A stretch of 25,591 bases of DNA from an uncultured Collinsella sp. (GTDB taxonomy: Bacteria; Actinomycetota; Coriobacteriia; Coriobacteriales; Coriobacteriaceae): positions 1 to 25,591 of the forward strand of contig USFU01000007.1 of NCBI GenBank assembly GCA_900554135.1, written 5' to 3'. Made by a program: the position numbers and the translations under genes. The notes under the pieces are model-generated. The model was given only the letters and a program-made list of their open reading frames with translations. It was not told the DNA's origin and made no database searches. Shown here piece by piece: positions 9,625 to 16,984 of this stretch. Numbering within the stretch: position 1 is the stretch's first letter; each line of letters starts with the position of its first letter.

Positions 9625-10053
9625 CTAGATGACGTAGTCGTAGCCATGGTTGGGAGCGACAAGCTGATCGAGCGTCACGCCGTCGAGGTAGTCGTTAATG
9701 AGCTTGTCCAGGTTCTTCCACACGTCGAGCGTGGGGCACTCCTCAGATCGCGAGCAGCCCTTGCAGTCGCCATCCAGGCAGGCGACCGGTGCCAGGCTGC
9801 CCTCGGTCAGGCGCAAGATCTCGCCCACCGTGTACTGCTCGGGCGGGCGCGTGAGCACATAGCCGCCGCCCTTGCCACGCATGCCCGAAAGCATGTTGGC
9901 GCGCACGAGCGTAGCCAAGATGTTCTCGAGATATTTCTCGGAAATCCCCTGTCGCGCCGCGATCTCTTTGAGCGGGATGCGGCCGGCCGCCTGGTGCTCG
10001 GCCAGGTCAACCATAACGCGCAGGGCGTACCTACCCTTAGTAGAAACCAACAT
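9625..10053 (-). CDS. Rrf2-family transcriptional regulator with IscR-like cysteine cluster
   Basis: 142 residues. The winged helix-turn-helix spans residues 1-75 with the family signature STKGRYALRVMVDLA, IPLKEIAARQGISEKYLENIL and the wing GKGGGYVLTR. Residues 92-106 hold four cysteines (C92, C97, C100, C106), in the region where IscR/NsrR-type members bind an Fe-S cluster. CymR, the Gram-positive cysteine regulator of this family, lacks these cysteines, so Fe-S or redox sensing is favoured. Divergent from cysK with 253 bp between the starts, the classic layout for a regulator of cysteine synthesis. GAAAGG about 11 nt upstream of the ATG is the ribosome site. Effector is inferred, not shown. 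Confidence 0.9.
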   Translation of the reverse strand: MLVSTKGRYALRVMVDLAEHQAAGRIPLKEIAARQGISEKYLENILATLVRANMLSGMRGKGGGYVLTRPPEQYTVGEILRLTEGSLAPVACLDGDCKGCSRSEECPTLDVWKNLDKLINDYLDGVTLDQLVAPNHGYDYVI

Positions 10054-10089
10054 ATATAGTGCTGCCTTTCGGTCTTTTAGTCCGTTGAA

Positions 10090-10117
10090 ATTCTAGCCGA
10101 AAAATTGGGTTTGAAAA
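10090..10117 (-). promoter_or_regulatory. Candidate promoter of the rrf2 gene
   Basis: On the minus strand TTTTCA (10112-10117) and TAGAAT (10090-10095) are separated by 16 bp, about 37 bp before the start codon. The -10 is good, the -35 poor. Confidence 0.4.
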
Positions 10118-10166
10118 TACCCGTTCCGGTCAAGATGGTTAATCAGCTTGTAATAATCTTCTATTT

Positions 10167-10183
10167 CCTATTGCATTACTAGG
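10167..10183. promoter_or_regulatory. Candidate operator overlapping the cysK -35
   Basis: CCTATTGCATTACTAGG is an imperfect 17-bp dyad (CCTA…TAGG arms) covering the -35 hexamer of cysK. Its position suits repression by the divergent Rrf2 protein. The match to a known Rrf2 consensus was not established. Confidence 0.35.
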
Positions 10184-10199
10184 CTTTAGTGTCTACTAT
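10171..10199 (+). promoter_or_regulatory. cysK promoter
   Basis: TTGCAT (10171-10176) and TACTAT (10194-10199) with a 17-bp spacer, predicting a start near 10206 and a leader of about 100 nt. Confidence 0.6.
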
Positions 10200-10256
10200 G
10201 CTTGCCAACAGCTAAACGAACAACCTATAAGGTTTATGGGTTTAGCTGCTAGACAC
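10189..10256. promoter_or_regulatory. Nested inverted repeats at the cysK transcription start and leader
   Basis: CAGCTAAAC (10209-10217) pairs with GTTTAGCTG (10240-10248); inside it AACCT (10222-10226) pairs with AGGTT (10230-10234). An outer pair, GTGTCTA (10189-10195) and TAGACAC (10250-10256), overlaps the -10. If transcription starts near 10206 the inner hairpins open the 5' leader and may stabilise it, while the outer arms could only act as DNA. Confidence 0.55.
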
Positions 10257-10306
10257 GCCGTAAAACCACACGGCAACCAGCAACTTGAACACTTTGGAGG
10301 TTCACC

Positions 10307-11245
10307 ATGAGCAAGGTTTACACGTCCATCGATCAGCTTATCGGCCACACCCCGCTTCTGGAGCTCACCCACTTTGAGGCCGACGAGGACCTCAAGGCCC
10401 GTGTGCTCGTTAAGCTGGAATACTTCAACCCCGCCGGATCCGTCAAAGACCGCGTCGCCAAGAACATGATCGACGAGGCCGAAAAAGCCGGCAAGCTCGT
10501 GCGCGGCGGCGACTACACCATCATCGAGCCCACGAGCGGCAACACCGGCGTCGGCATCGCCTCGGTGGCGGCCGCCCGCGGCTACAAGGTGATCATCACC
10601 ATGCCCGAGACCATGTCCGTCGAGCGCCGCAAGCTGATGCAGGCATACGGTGCGCAGCTCGTGCTCACCGACGGCTCCAAGGGCATGAAGGGCGCTATCG
10701 CCAAGGCCGAGGAGCTGCAGAAGGAGACTCCCAACAGCATCATCGCCGGCCAGTTTGTGAACACCGCCAACCCGGCCATTCACAAGGCCACGACCGGCCC
10801 CGAGATCTGGGACGACACCGACGGCCAGGTCGACATTTTCGTCGCCGGCGTTGGCACCGGCGGTACCGTGACCGGCGTGGGCGAATTCCTCAAGGAGCAG
10901 AACCCCGAGATTCAGGTCGTCGCCGTTGAGCCCGCCACCTCACCGGTGCTCTCTAAGGGCCAGGCCGGCCCGCACAAGATCCAGGGCATCGGTGCCGGCT
11001 TTGTGCCCGACGTCCTCGACACCCAGGTCTACGACGAGATCATCCCCGTCGAGAACGACGACGCCTTTGCCACCGGCCGCGCCGTGGGCCACAAGGAGGG
11101 CGTGCTCGTGGGCATTTCGTCCGGTGCCGCCGTGTGGGCCGCACTGCAACTGGCCAAGCGCCCCGAGAACGAGGGCAAGACCATCGTGGCCCTGCTTGCC
11201 GACACCGGCGAGCGCTACCTGTCCACGGCGCTCTTCCAGGACTAA
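10307..11245 (+). CDS. cysK: Cysteine synthase A (O-acetylserine sulfhydrylase)
   Basis: 312 residues, full length for the family. This PLP enzyme makes L-cysteine from O-acetylserine and sulfide in the cytoplasm. The PLP lysine is K47 in [10 protein letters not shown]; the TSGNTG loop (about residue 79) binds substrate carboxylate, and [10 protein letters not shown] holds the PLP phosphate. [11 protein letters not shown] near the C-terminus is also typical. GGAGG lies 6 nt before the ATG. Divergent from an Rrf2 regulator and 180 bp upstream of mnmA, so sulfur assimilation is next to a sulfur-using enzyme. No serine acetyltransferase gene is visible in the window. Confidence 0.96.
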   Translation: MSKVYTSIDQLIGHTPLLELTHFEADEDLKARVLVKLEYFNPAGSVKDRVAKNMIDEAEKAGKLVRGGDYTIIEPTSGNTGVGIASVAAARGYKVIITMPETMSVERRKLMQAYGAQLVLTDGSKGMKGAIAKAEELQKETPNSIIAGQFVNTANPAIHKATTGPEIWDDTDGQVDIFVAGVGTGGTVTGVGEFLKEQNPEIQVVAVEPATSPVLSKGQAGPHKIQGIGAGFVPDVLDTQVYDEIIPVENDDAFATGRAVGHKEGVLVGISSGAAVWAALQLAKRPENEGKTIVALLADTGERYLSTALFQD

Positions 11246-11345
11246 GGGCCCGTCGCTTGTCGATAGGCCCAAGGCACGCCGGTCTACCCTCTCTTCTGGC
11301 CGCCTGAGCCCATCTCGTTAGGGTGTCCCACACGACGCCCGAACT

Positions 11346-11354
11346 TGCTACAAT
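11346..11354 (+). promoter_or_regulatory. Candidate extended -10 promoter for mnmA
   Basis: TGCTACAAT gives an extended -10 with a near-consensus TACAAT hexamer; no good -35 lies 17 bp upstream. The predicted start (about 11361) falls in the 5' arm of the terminator hairpin at 11359-11386. Confidence 0.45.
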
Positions 11355-11358
11355 GTCT

Positions 11359-11397
11359 GCGGCGCGGAACCAGCCTCCCGCGCCGCTTTTCTTTTTT
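11359..11397 (+). terminator. Strong Rho-independent terminator between cysK and mnmA
   Basis: GCGGCGCGG (11359-11367) pairs perfectly with CCGCGCCGC (11378-11386), followed by TTTTCTTTTTT. It ends cysK transcription 113 nt past its stop. Because a promoter-like -10 sits just before it, it could also act on initiating mnmA transcripts. Confidence 0.85.
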
Positions 11398-11426
11398 GGC
11401 CACATGCCACCAAGGAGAACCTCCCC

Positions 11427-12527
11427 ATGCACAACAAGCGCGTGCTCGTCGCCATGAGCGGCGGCGTCGATTCCAGCGTGACCGCGTACCTGCTCAAAAG
11501 CCAGGGCTACGAATGCGTCGGTGCCACCATGCGCCTCACCTGCCCCGCACCCGACCCCGCCACGGGCATGAGTAAGGTCGGCCGCGACATCGCCGACGCG
11601 AAGGCGGTCGCCGAGCGTCTGGGGATACCCCATCATGTGCTCGACCTGCAGCAGACCTTCGACCGCAGTGTTATCGAGCGCTTTGTGAACGCCTACCAGG
11701 AGGGGCTGACGCCCAACCCGTGCATTATCTGCAACCGCCACATTAAGTTTGGCGCACTGCTCGATGCGGCGCTGGACATGGGCTGCGACTACATCGCAAC
11801 GGGACATTACGCCAAAACAAGCCAGGCGGCAGACGGCACCTGGCAGCTACATCGCGGCGAGGACCCCAAAAAGGACCAAAGCTACTTTTTGTATTCACTT
11901 ACGCAGGAGCGCCTGGCGCACACGATCTTTCCGCTGGCTGGCCTGGACAAAGAGCGCGACGTGCGCCGCATAGCCGCCGAGCAGGGCTTTACCAACGCCC
12001 AGAAGGCCGAAAGCGAGGACATCTGCTTTATCGCGGACGGTGACTACGCAGGCTATATCGAGCGCCGCTGCGGACATGCCGCTGCACCGGGCGACATTGT
12101 GTGGCGCGACGGCAGCGTGGTCGGGCACCACAACGGCGCGCTGCGCTACACCATCGGCCAGCGCAAGGGCCTGGGCGTCGCGATGGCGCATCCCGTGTAT
12201 GTGACGGGCGTCGACGCCGCCAACAACACCGTGCATCTGGGTGAGGCCGAGGACCTGACCGCCGCTGCCCTCACGGCCGATGAGTGGATCTGGAGCGCGC
12301 CGGACGCACGCATGGAGGCGGAGCTCGACGCCGGCGGCATTCGCGTAGGTGCCAAGTACCGCTACCGTCAAAAGGACCAGGCAGCGACCCTTACGCGTGA
12401 CGCCGACGGACAAATGCTGCTAACTTTTGACGAGCCGCAACGAGCCATCGCCCCCGGCCAAGCCGTCGTCGTCTATCGCGGCGACATCGTCCTGGGTGGC
12501 GGTACGGTGACCGGCGCACTTAAGTAG
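11427..12527 (+). CDS. mnmA: tRNA-specific 2-thiouridylase MnmA
   Basis: 366 residues, usual length. Adenylates U34 of tRNA Lys/Glu/Gln and inserts sulfur to give 2-thiouridine. The PP-loop SGGVDSSV is at 11-18; the catalytic pair is C99 ([12 protein letters not shown]) and C200 ([11 protein letters not shown]). ATGHYAK and GQRKGLGV are further family motifs, and the C-terminal beta-barrel (about 260-366) is complete. AAGGAG 9 nt upstream of the ATG is a good ribosome site. A cysteine desulfurase is the usual sulfur donor but none is in the window; cysK just upstream is consistent with a sulfur-linked locus. It converges on the HipA-like gene with only 8 bp between stops and no terminator between them. 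Confidence 0.96.
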   Translation: MHNKRVLVAMSGGVDSSVTAYLLKSQGYECVGATMRLTCPAPDPATGMSKVGRDIADAKAVAERLGIPHHVLDLQQTFDRSVIERFVNAYQEGLTPNPCIICNRHIKFGALLDAALDMGCDYIATGHYAKTSQAADGTWQLHRGEDPKKDQSYFLYSLTQERLAHTIFPLAGLDKERDVRRIAAEQGFTNAQKAESEDICFIADGDYAGYIERRCGHAAAPGDIVWRDGSVVGHHNGALRYTIGQRKGLGVAMAHPVYVTGVDAANNTVHLGEAEDLTAAALTADEWIWSAPDARMEAELDAGGIRVGAKYRYRQKDQAATLTRDADGQMLLTFDEPQRAIAPGQAVVVYRGDIVLGGGTVTGALK

Positions 12528-12535
12528 CCGCAGGT

Positions 12536-13909
12536 TTATCGCTGCACGTGTCGAAGCACCTCAACAGCGGCACTAACCTCGATTACGCGACGCTCGAGGC
12601 CGCGGCAAATGGCCTCGAGTCGACCCTCCGCCGTCGCCCATTCGCTCTGCGAAAGAATCTCGATCGCCTCATCAACAAATCCGTTGAGCCGCGATGGATC
12701 GAACCAATCGACCGAGTCCGCAAGCGCCAGCTGGACGGAAGGGTCGGGCCCAAACGGCTTAGCGGAAAACCCAAACTCCCCAGCTGCGAGCACGGCAGTT
12801 GATACGTTGTACCACAGGCAGTTGCCGCTATCGAACAGCGGGGCAGGCCTTATCTCCAGGGTGTCGACATTGCGGATGATGCCGAAGTTTCGCCAATGGC
12901 GGTCGCTGTTGGCCAAAAGGGCATCGCAGACAATCATCTGCGACATAGACCTTCTCACGGCAGCCTCGTCTGCTCCATGCTTACCAAGGAAGCGGCAGTA
13001 CCGGTCGTACGTCGAGTTTCCCCGCTGGCTACCAAGTGCGCCCTTAACGGAAACAGCCGGAACGTATTCCTCGCGGCCGTCAAGAAAGTCGTCGCACAGA
13101 CACACAGGGCCATCGAACATCCGCTCAACCGTATAAGGAACAAACTCGCCCTCCGACAGCAAGCGACGATGCAGGGCCGTTGCAACCGCCTCGTTAAAGG
13201 GCCGTTGGTCGTCCATGCCGCACCCCTTAACCAGAACGCGAACACCGTTGCGAATCATCCACGATTTAGGAAGCTCGCCCTCGGATGTGTTGTCGGGATT
13301 TTTAAGACCGATGCCTTCCAGCCAACCCGAACGCTCTTCGGACGCCGATCGCTCAAAATCGTTCTCGAAGTAATTGAGGTTTCGCCATTCGAACCCGTCG
13401 CATTCTGCCGGCCGCAGCCAATAACAATCCGAAAGTGATAGGCCCAGGCACCGAACCGGAACCTCAACGCCGTTAGCAATCCCCAGCTCGCGGTAGCGCG
13501 AAATAAGCCCAGGGCGAACATCGGGCACCGACCGATGGCTCCACCACACGTTGAGCTCCCGTTTATTCACCGTAGGAGAAGAGCTCGAGCACGTGCCAAA
13601 CGGCATCCTCTGCGCATCGAGTACCTCGGCGATTTCGAAGGGAAACTCACGCGTCGGATCAAATGAGACACGCGCAACCTCGTAATCGGCGGACATCAGC
13701 GTAAACTTGCGCCCCACATCGGCCGCAGGACGGCGTCCACGTTTGCGGACCTTTTGATAAGCGACCGCGGAATTGTACTCGACCATCTTCCGTCCGCCCA
13801 CAATAACGCACGCGAGCGTTCCCGATGCGGCAAGTTGAGATATGCGGGCTTTCGTAACGCCCAGCAGGCGGGCAGCATCACCCATAGACAAGTACTCAGA
13901 CGTATCCAT
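12536..13909 (-). CDS. HTH-HipA-like kinase fusion protein
   Basis: 457 residues from the ATG at 13909, chosen because GAGGTGA lies 8 nt before it; the frame is open to a GTG at 13921, which lacks correct spacing. Residues 1-60 form a MerR/excisionase-like helix-turn-helix (YLSMGDAARLLGVTKARISQL) followed by basic KVRKRGRRP. From about 130 on it resembles HipA/CtkA-type kinases: K228 in VRVLVKG as candidate ATP lysine, NEAVATALHRRLL as the following helix, the catalytic loop NSDRHWRNFG with D336 and N341, and D360 in PLFDSGN as the metal-binding aspartate. HipA kinases phosphorylate proteins such as GltX and are usually neutralised by a separate HipB; none is present here. Three hand-counted 60-base lines average 56% GC against 63% for a line of mnmA, hinting at acquisition. 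Function is inferred from motifs only. Confidence 0.75.
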   Translation of the reverse strand: MDTSEYLSMGDAARLLGVTKARISQLAASGTLACVIVGGRKMVEYNSAVAYQKVRKRGRRPAADVGRKFTLMSADYEVARVSFDPTREFPFEIAEVLDAQRMPFGTCSSSSPTVNKRELNVWWSHRSVPDVRPGLISRYRELGIANGVEVPVRCLGLSLSDCYWLRPAECDGFEWRNLNYFENDFERSASEERSGWLEGIGLKNPDNTSEGELPKSWMIRNGVRVLVKGCGMDDQRPFNEAVATALHRRLLSEGEFVPYTVERMFDGPVCLCDDFLDGREEYVPAVSVKGALGSQRGNSTYDRYCRFLGKHGADEAAVRRSMSQMIVCDALLANSDRHWRNFGIIRNVDTLEIRPAPLFDSGNCLWYNVSTAVLAAGEFGFSAKPFGPDPSVQLALADSVDWFDPSRLNGFVDEAIEILSQSEWATAEGRLEAICRGLERRVIEVSAAVEVLRHVQR

Positions 13910-13923
13910 ACACCGCATCACCT

Positions 13924-13979
13924 CGTTAAGTAATTTAAACGTTTAGTTAATAGATTACATGCATCATAATACTAAACAA
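13924..13979 (-). promoter_or_regulatory. Promoter and palindromic operators of the HTH-HipA gene
   Basis: On the minus strand TTGTTT (13974-13979) and TAATCT (13952-13957) are spaced by 16 bp. GTTTAGT (13941-13947) and ACTAAAC (13971-13977) form an inverted repeat flanking the promoter, the second arm overlapping the -35. A second imperfect palindrome, CGTTAAGTAATTTAAACG (13924-13941), lies between the promoter and the ribosome site. Autoregulation by the protein's own DNA-binding domain is the simplest reading. Confidence 0.55.
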
Positions 13980-13988
13980 CCCAAAGCG

Positions 13989-14014
13989 AAAAAAGGCCCG
14001 AGAAATCGGGCCTT
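13989..14014 (-). terminator. Terminator of the M42 peptidase gene
   Basis: On the minus strand AAGGCCCGA pairs with TCGGGCCTT around a 4-nt loop, followed by six T residues, 34 nt past the peptidase stop. It separates the peptidase from the HipA-like gene on the same strand. Confidence 0.88.
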
Positions 14015-14047
14015 AGCGATTGGTCAGCCGAGTCGCAAGCTACTCCC

Positions 14048-15091
14048 CTAGCGCTGAACGTAGGCGCGAACCAGCTCGTAGGTGTTGCGCACGCCGTCGA
14101 TGTGGCTGCGCTCGTAGTTGTGGCTCGCGTACACGCCGGGGCCGATCAGACCATGGCGAATGTCGTAGCCGGCCGAGAGCGTGGCCTCGACGTCGGAGCC
14201 ATAGTGCGGGTACACATCGATGGCGTAATCGAGCTCCAGCTCGCGCGCGATGTTGGACAGCGTGGTTACCAGGTCGTAGTTGTACGGACCGCCCGAATCC
14301 TTGGCGCAAATCGAAACCATGCGCTCGGTGCAGCCCAGGTCGTCGCCCACGCAGCCCATGTCCACGCTGATCATCTCGCGCGTGTCGGCCGGCACAAAGG
14401 CGCCGCCGTGACCGACCTCCTCGTACACCGTAAAGAGCAGCGACACCTTGCGCGAAAGCGACACCTCGCCGTCAGCAACGGCGCGGGCCAGACCCAGCAG
14501 AATCGACGCGGACAGCTTGTCGTCCAGGAAGCGGCTCTTAATGTATCCGCTCTCCGTCACCGTGGTGCGCGGATCCATAGCGATGATGTCGCCGGTCTGA
14601 ATACCCAGCTCGAGCACATCGTCCTTGCTGTCGACGTTCTCGTCGAGCAAGATCTCCATGTTCTTCTCGATGGTTTTGACCGGCTCATCGGCCACGTGCG
14701 CCGAAGGCTCGGTATTGAGGACCACACCCGTGTACACATTGCCGTCACGCGTGTAGACGGTGCAGTTCTCGCCATCGGCCGTAGACCACTGGTGTCCACC
14801 AAGCGTCGTGGGACGCAGGCGGCCATTGTCCTTAATGGAGCGCACCATGGCGCCCAGGGTATCGACATGGCTCGCCAACACGAGCGGCTCACCCTCACCA
14901 CCAAGCCCAACGAGCACATTGCCCTTATTGGAGCGCTCGGGCCCAAAGCCCATATCGCGCAACGTCTCCATCAGATAATCAGTCGCCGCACGGGTATAGC
15001 CCGTAGGCGAAGCGATAGAAGTCAGCGTCTTAAGCTGTCCTGCGATATAGGAGAGCGTCTCCTCTAGAGAAGCATCAATATTAGAAGTCAT
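14048..15091 (-). CDS. M42-family metal-dependent aminopeptidase
   Basis: 347 residues from the ATG at 15091, which has GGAAGG 6 nt upstream; the ATG at 15097 directly abuts that site. The M42 family comprises di-metal cytoplasmic aminopeptidases (glutamyl aminopeptidase/PepA-like, FrvX, YsdC) that often form tetrahedral dodecamers. Metal and catalytic residues seen: H75 and D77 in ASHVDTLG, D190 in FLDDK (bridging), E224/E225 in YEEVGHG (general base and metal ligand), D in ISVDMG, and a His in the C-terminal SHNYERSH. It trims peptides; exact specificity cannot be read. Flanked by a terminator downstream and a palindrome-rich promoter region upstream. Confidence 0.92.
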   Translation of the reverse strand: MTSNIDASLEETLSYIAGQLKTLTSIASPTGYTRAATDYLMETLRDMGFGPERSNKGNVLVGLGGEGEPLVLASHVDTLGAMVRSIKDNGRLRPTTLGGHQWSTADGENCTVYTRDGNVYTGVVLNTEPSAHVADEPVKTIEKNMEILLDENVDSKDDVLELGIQTGDIIAMDPRTTVTESGYIKSRFLDDKLSASILLGLARAVADGEVSLSRKVSLLFTVYEEVGHGGAFVPADTREMISVDMGCVGDDLGCTERMVSICAKDSGGPYNYDLVTTLSNIARELELDYAIDVYPHYGSDVEATLSAGYDIRHGLIGPGVYASHNYERSHIDGVRNTYELVRAYVQR

Positions 15092-15127
15092 ATGCATCCT
15101 TCCAAGTAAAACTAAGACCGAGTCCCG

Positions 15128-15208
15128 ATTTTAACCGTTCTGCACGTGCAATGCCCCAGGAGCCGAGCCGACTCCAGACGTCCCCGCACCGGTTTTGTGC
15201 ACGTGCAC
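15128..15208 (-). promoter_or_regulatory. Promoter region of the peptidase with two GCACGTGC palindromes
   Basis: A minus-strand -10-like TAAAAT is at 15128-15133. TGCACGTGCA (15141-15150) lies in the spacer/-35 zone and the perfect 12-bp palindrome GTGCACGTGCAC (15197-15208) lies 46 bp further upstream. Two copies of one core at a promoter suggest a dimeric regulator. No clear -35 is visible. Confidence 0.5.
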
Positions 15209-15610
15209 GGTTTACAATCCCAATCTTGCATAAATCCTATCGGTATCTGCATAGAAATGAGGCATCTTTTTGCTTCGTCTCAGGGTGCCCCACCTTGGGG
15301 CGTGCAAAAAACGGAGTATTCAGCACCGTGGGCCCCAACAGCCCCATCGCGAACGACAAAACGACGCGGTTACAGCAGTGTTGCAGGTCGTCGCAAAGCA
15401 AAAACTCAGTAACAACCCCCTCCGCTCATCGATAGCCCGCCCACAATGGCTGTCGATGGGCGCCTGCGGGCCACTACGGGCCATTCAAAACGTTATGCAT
15501 TTTTAAGAGCTTGCTGAATACTCCCAAAAATGCACGCTGGGAAGTGCACCACCTATCCGCAGCGGGCAGTATGCCTTGGTTTTGCCCGTCTCGGGGCATC
15601 GACGCAGCAC
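15209..15610. other. Long non-coding stretch with several hairpins
   Basis: No convincing gene in about 400 bp. Seen: GCCCC/GGGGC hairpin (around 15287-15301); the inverted 24-bp repeat pair described separately; an 11-bp stem CATCGATAGCC (15427-15437) with GGCTGTCGATG (15448-15458, one G-U pair). Short open frames on both strands have no ribosome site and no recognisable composition. Could hold a small RNA or a decayed element. Confidence 0.45.
15302..15535. repeat. Inverted 24-bp repeat pair bounding 186 bp
   Basis: Left arm 15302-15325 and right arm 15512-15535 share GTGCA at the outer end and the perfect 13-mer GGAGTATTCAGCA at the inner end, in opposite orientation; the six bases between differ. 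The right arm also contains a hairpin half, TGCATTTTT (15496-15504) pairing with AAAAATGCA (15526-15534). Looks like a MITE or a paired dispersed repeat; no target-site duplication is obvious. Confidence 0.7.
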
Positions 15611-15643
15611 AAAAAGCCCCGCCGTGCGTAGCACGGCGGGGCC
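15611..15643 (-). terminator. Terminator of fucO
   Basis: On the minus strand GCCCCGCCGTGC pairs perfectly with GCACGGCGGGGC around a 3-nt loop, followed by TTTTT, about 53 nt past the fucO stop. Confidence 0.9.
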
Positions 15644-15695
15644 AGCGGCAAGTCAAAAGTCCATACGCCTACAGGCGAAAGAACACCAAACTAGG

Positions 15696-16862
15696 CTAGG
15701 CAGCCGGGCAGATCTTCTTGAAGAGCTCGATGACGTCGTCGAGCGTCGCCTCGCGCGGGTTGCCCGGGAAGCAGGCGTCGGCCATGGCGTCCTTGGCCAG
15801 GACCTCGATCTCGTCAGCCTTCATGGCCTCGCAGACGTGCGGGATGTTCACGTCGGCGGAAAGCTGCTTGACGGCGGCGATGGCAGCATCGGCGGCCTCG
15901 TCGGTGCTCATGCCCGTGGTGTCAACGCCCATGGCGACGGCGACCTTGGCCAGGCGCTCGGCGCAAACCGGCTTGTTGAACTCCATGGCGATCGGCAGCA
16001 GCATGGCGCAGGCGACGCCGTGCGGGGTGTCGTAGTGAGCGGACAGGGTGTGAGCCATGGCGTGGTCGATGCCCAGGCCGACATTGGAGAAGCCCATGCC
16101 AGCGACATACTGGCCAAGAGCCATGCCCTCGCGGCCGGAGCCGGGCTTGCCGGACTTGGCCTCGGCAACGGAGTCGCGCAGGTTCTCGCTGATCAGCTTG
16201 ATAGCCTCAAAGTGGAACATGTCGGAGAGCTCCCAAGCGCCCTTGGTGGTGTAGCCCTCGATGGCGTGGGTCAGTGCGTCCATGCCAGTGGAAGCGGTCA
16301 GGCCGGCGGGCATGGAAGCCATCATGTCGGGATCGACGACAGCAACCTCGGGGGCATCGTTGGTGTCGACGCACACGAACTTGCGGACCTTCTCGGGGTC
16401 GGTGATGACGTAGTTGATGGTCACCTCGGCAGCGGTACCGGCGGTCGTCGGCACAGCGATGGTGAACACGGCGTGGTTCTTAGTCGGAGCAACGCCCTCG
16501 AGGCTGCGGACATCGGCAAACTCGGGGTTGTTGATGATGATGCCGATGGCCTTAGCGGTGTCCATGGAGGAGCCGCCGCCGATGGTCACGATAGCGTCAG
16601 CCTCGGCGGCCTTGAAGGCCTCGACGCCGTCCTTGACGTTCTGGATGGTGGGGTTGGGCTTGATCTCGGAGTAGAGGCTCCATGCGATGCCGGCGGCGTC
16701 GAGCTCGTCGGTCACCTTAGCGGTAACGCCAAACTTGACCAGATCGGGGTCGGAGCAGACGAAGATCTTCTTGTAGCCGCGACGCTGGAGCTCGCCGGGG
16801 ATCTCCTTGATGGCGCCGGAACCATGATAAGAGATGGTATTGAGAACGAAACGATTAGCCAT
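15696..16862 (-). CDS. fucO: Lactaldehyde reductase (iron-containing alcohol dehydrogenase, FucO-like)
   Basis: 388 residues. Reduces L-lactaldehyde from fucose or rhamnose breakdown to 1,2-propanediol with NADH. Long blocks read like E. coli FucO: NNPEFADVRSLEG, PTTAGTAAEVTINYVITD, MALGQYVAGMGFSNVGLG and GNPREATL. Metal ligands by alignment in mind: D195 and H199 (MDALTHAIEG), H267 (GIDHAMAH) and H281 (DTPHG). The nucleotide-binding GGGSSMDTAKA is intact and D38 favours NAD over NADP. GGGAGG 6 nt before the ATG. No fucose kinase or aldolase is in the window, so it stands alone as a fermentation redox gene with its own promoter and terminator. Confidence 0.93.
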   Translation of the reverse strand: MANRFVLNTISYHGSGAIKEIPGELQRRGYKKIFVCSDPDLVKFGVTAKVTDELDAAGIAWSLYSEIKPNPTIQNVKDGVEAFKAAEADAIVTIGGGSSMDTAKAIGIIINNPEFADVRSLEGVAPTKNHAVFTIAVPTTAGTAAEVTINYVITDPEKVRKFVCVDTNDAPEVAVVDPDMMASMPAGLTASTGMDALTHAIEGYTTKGAWELSDMFHFEAIKLISENLRDSVAEAKSGKPGSGREGMALGQYVAGMGFSNVGLGIDHAMAHTLSAHYDTPHGVACAMLLPIAMEFNKPVCAERLAKVAVAMGVDTTGMSTDEAADAAIAAVKQLSADVNIPHVCEAMKADEIEVLAKDAMADACFPGNPREATLDDVIELFKKICPAA

Positions 16863-16904
16863 TGATAGCCTCCCATCGTGTGCGGGGCATCCATTACGCC
16901 CCGC

Positions 16905-16978
16905 GCTATAAGTCCCATCCTAACGCTTTTGAAACAAAAAACGCGTGAGAACGTCAAAAGTGTTAAAGCGTTTCAACA
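16905..16978 (-). promoter_or_regulatory. fucO promoter region with LacI-type operator
   Basis: A minus-strand promoter is proposed as TTCAAA (16928-16933), 17-bp spacer and TATAGC (16905-16910). Upstream at 16961-16978 is TGTTAAAGCGTTTCAACA, an 18-bp dyad (14 of 18 symmetric) with a central CG, the form seen in LacI-family and CcpA-like operators. An alternative promoter, TTGACG (16952-16957) with a 17-bp spacer to TTTCAA, would start next to the operator. Confidence 0.5.
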
Positions 16979-16984
16979 GATGAT

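Noticed and set aside
10206..10306. Known riboswitch (SAM or T-box) before cysK
   Set aside because: The leader is only about 100 nt and shows no T-box sequence or SAM-type core; only simple nested hairpins are seen.
15302..15535. CRISPR array or insertion sequence
   Set aside because: Only two repeat arms in inverted orientation, no regular spacers and no transposase frame.
15576..16865. 429-codon plus-strand frame opposite fucO
   Set aside because: Gly/Val/Asp/His-rich antisense of a gene with clear FucO motifs; no ribosome site.
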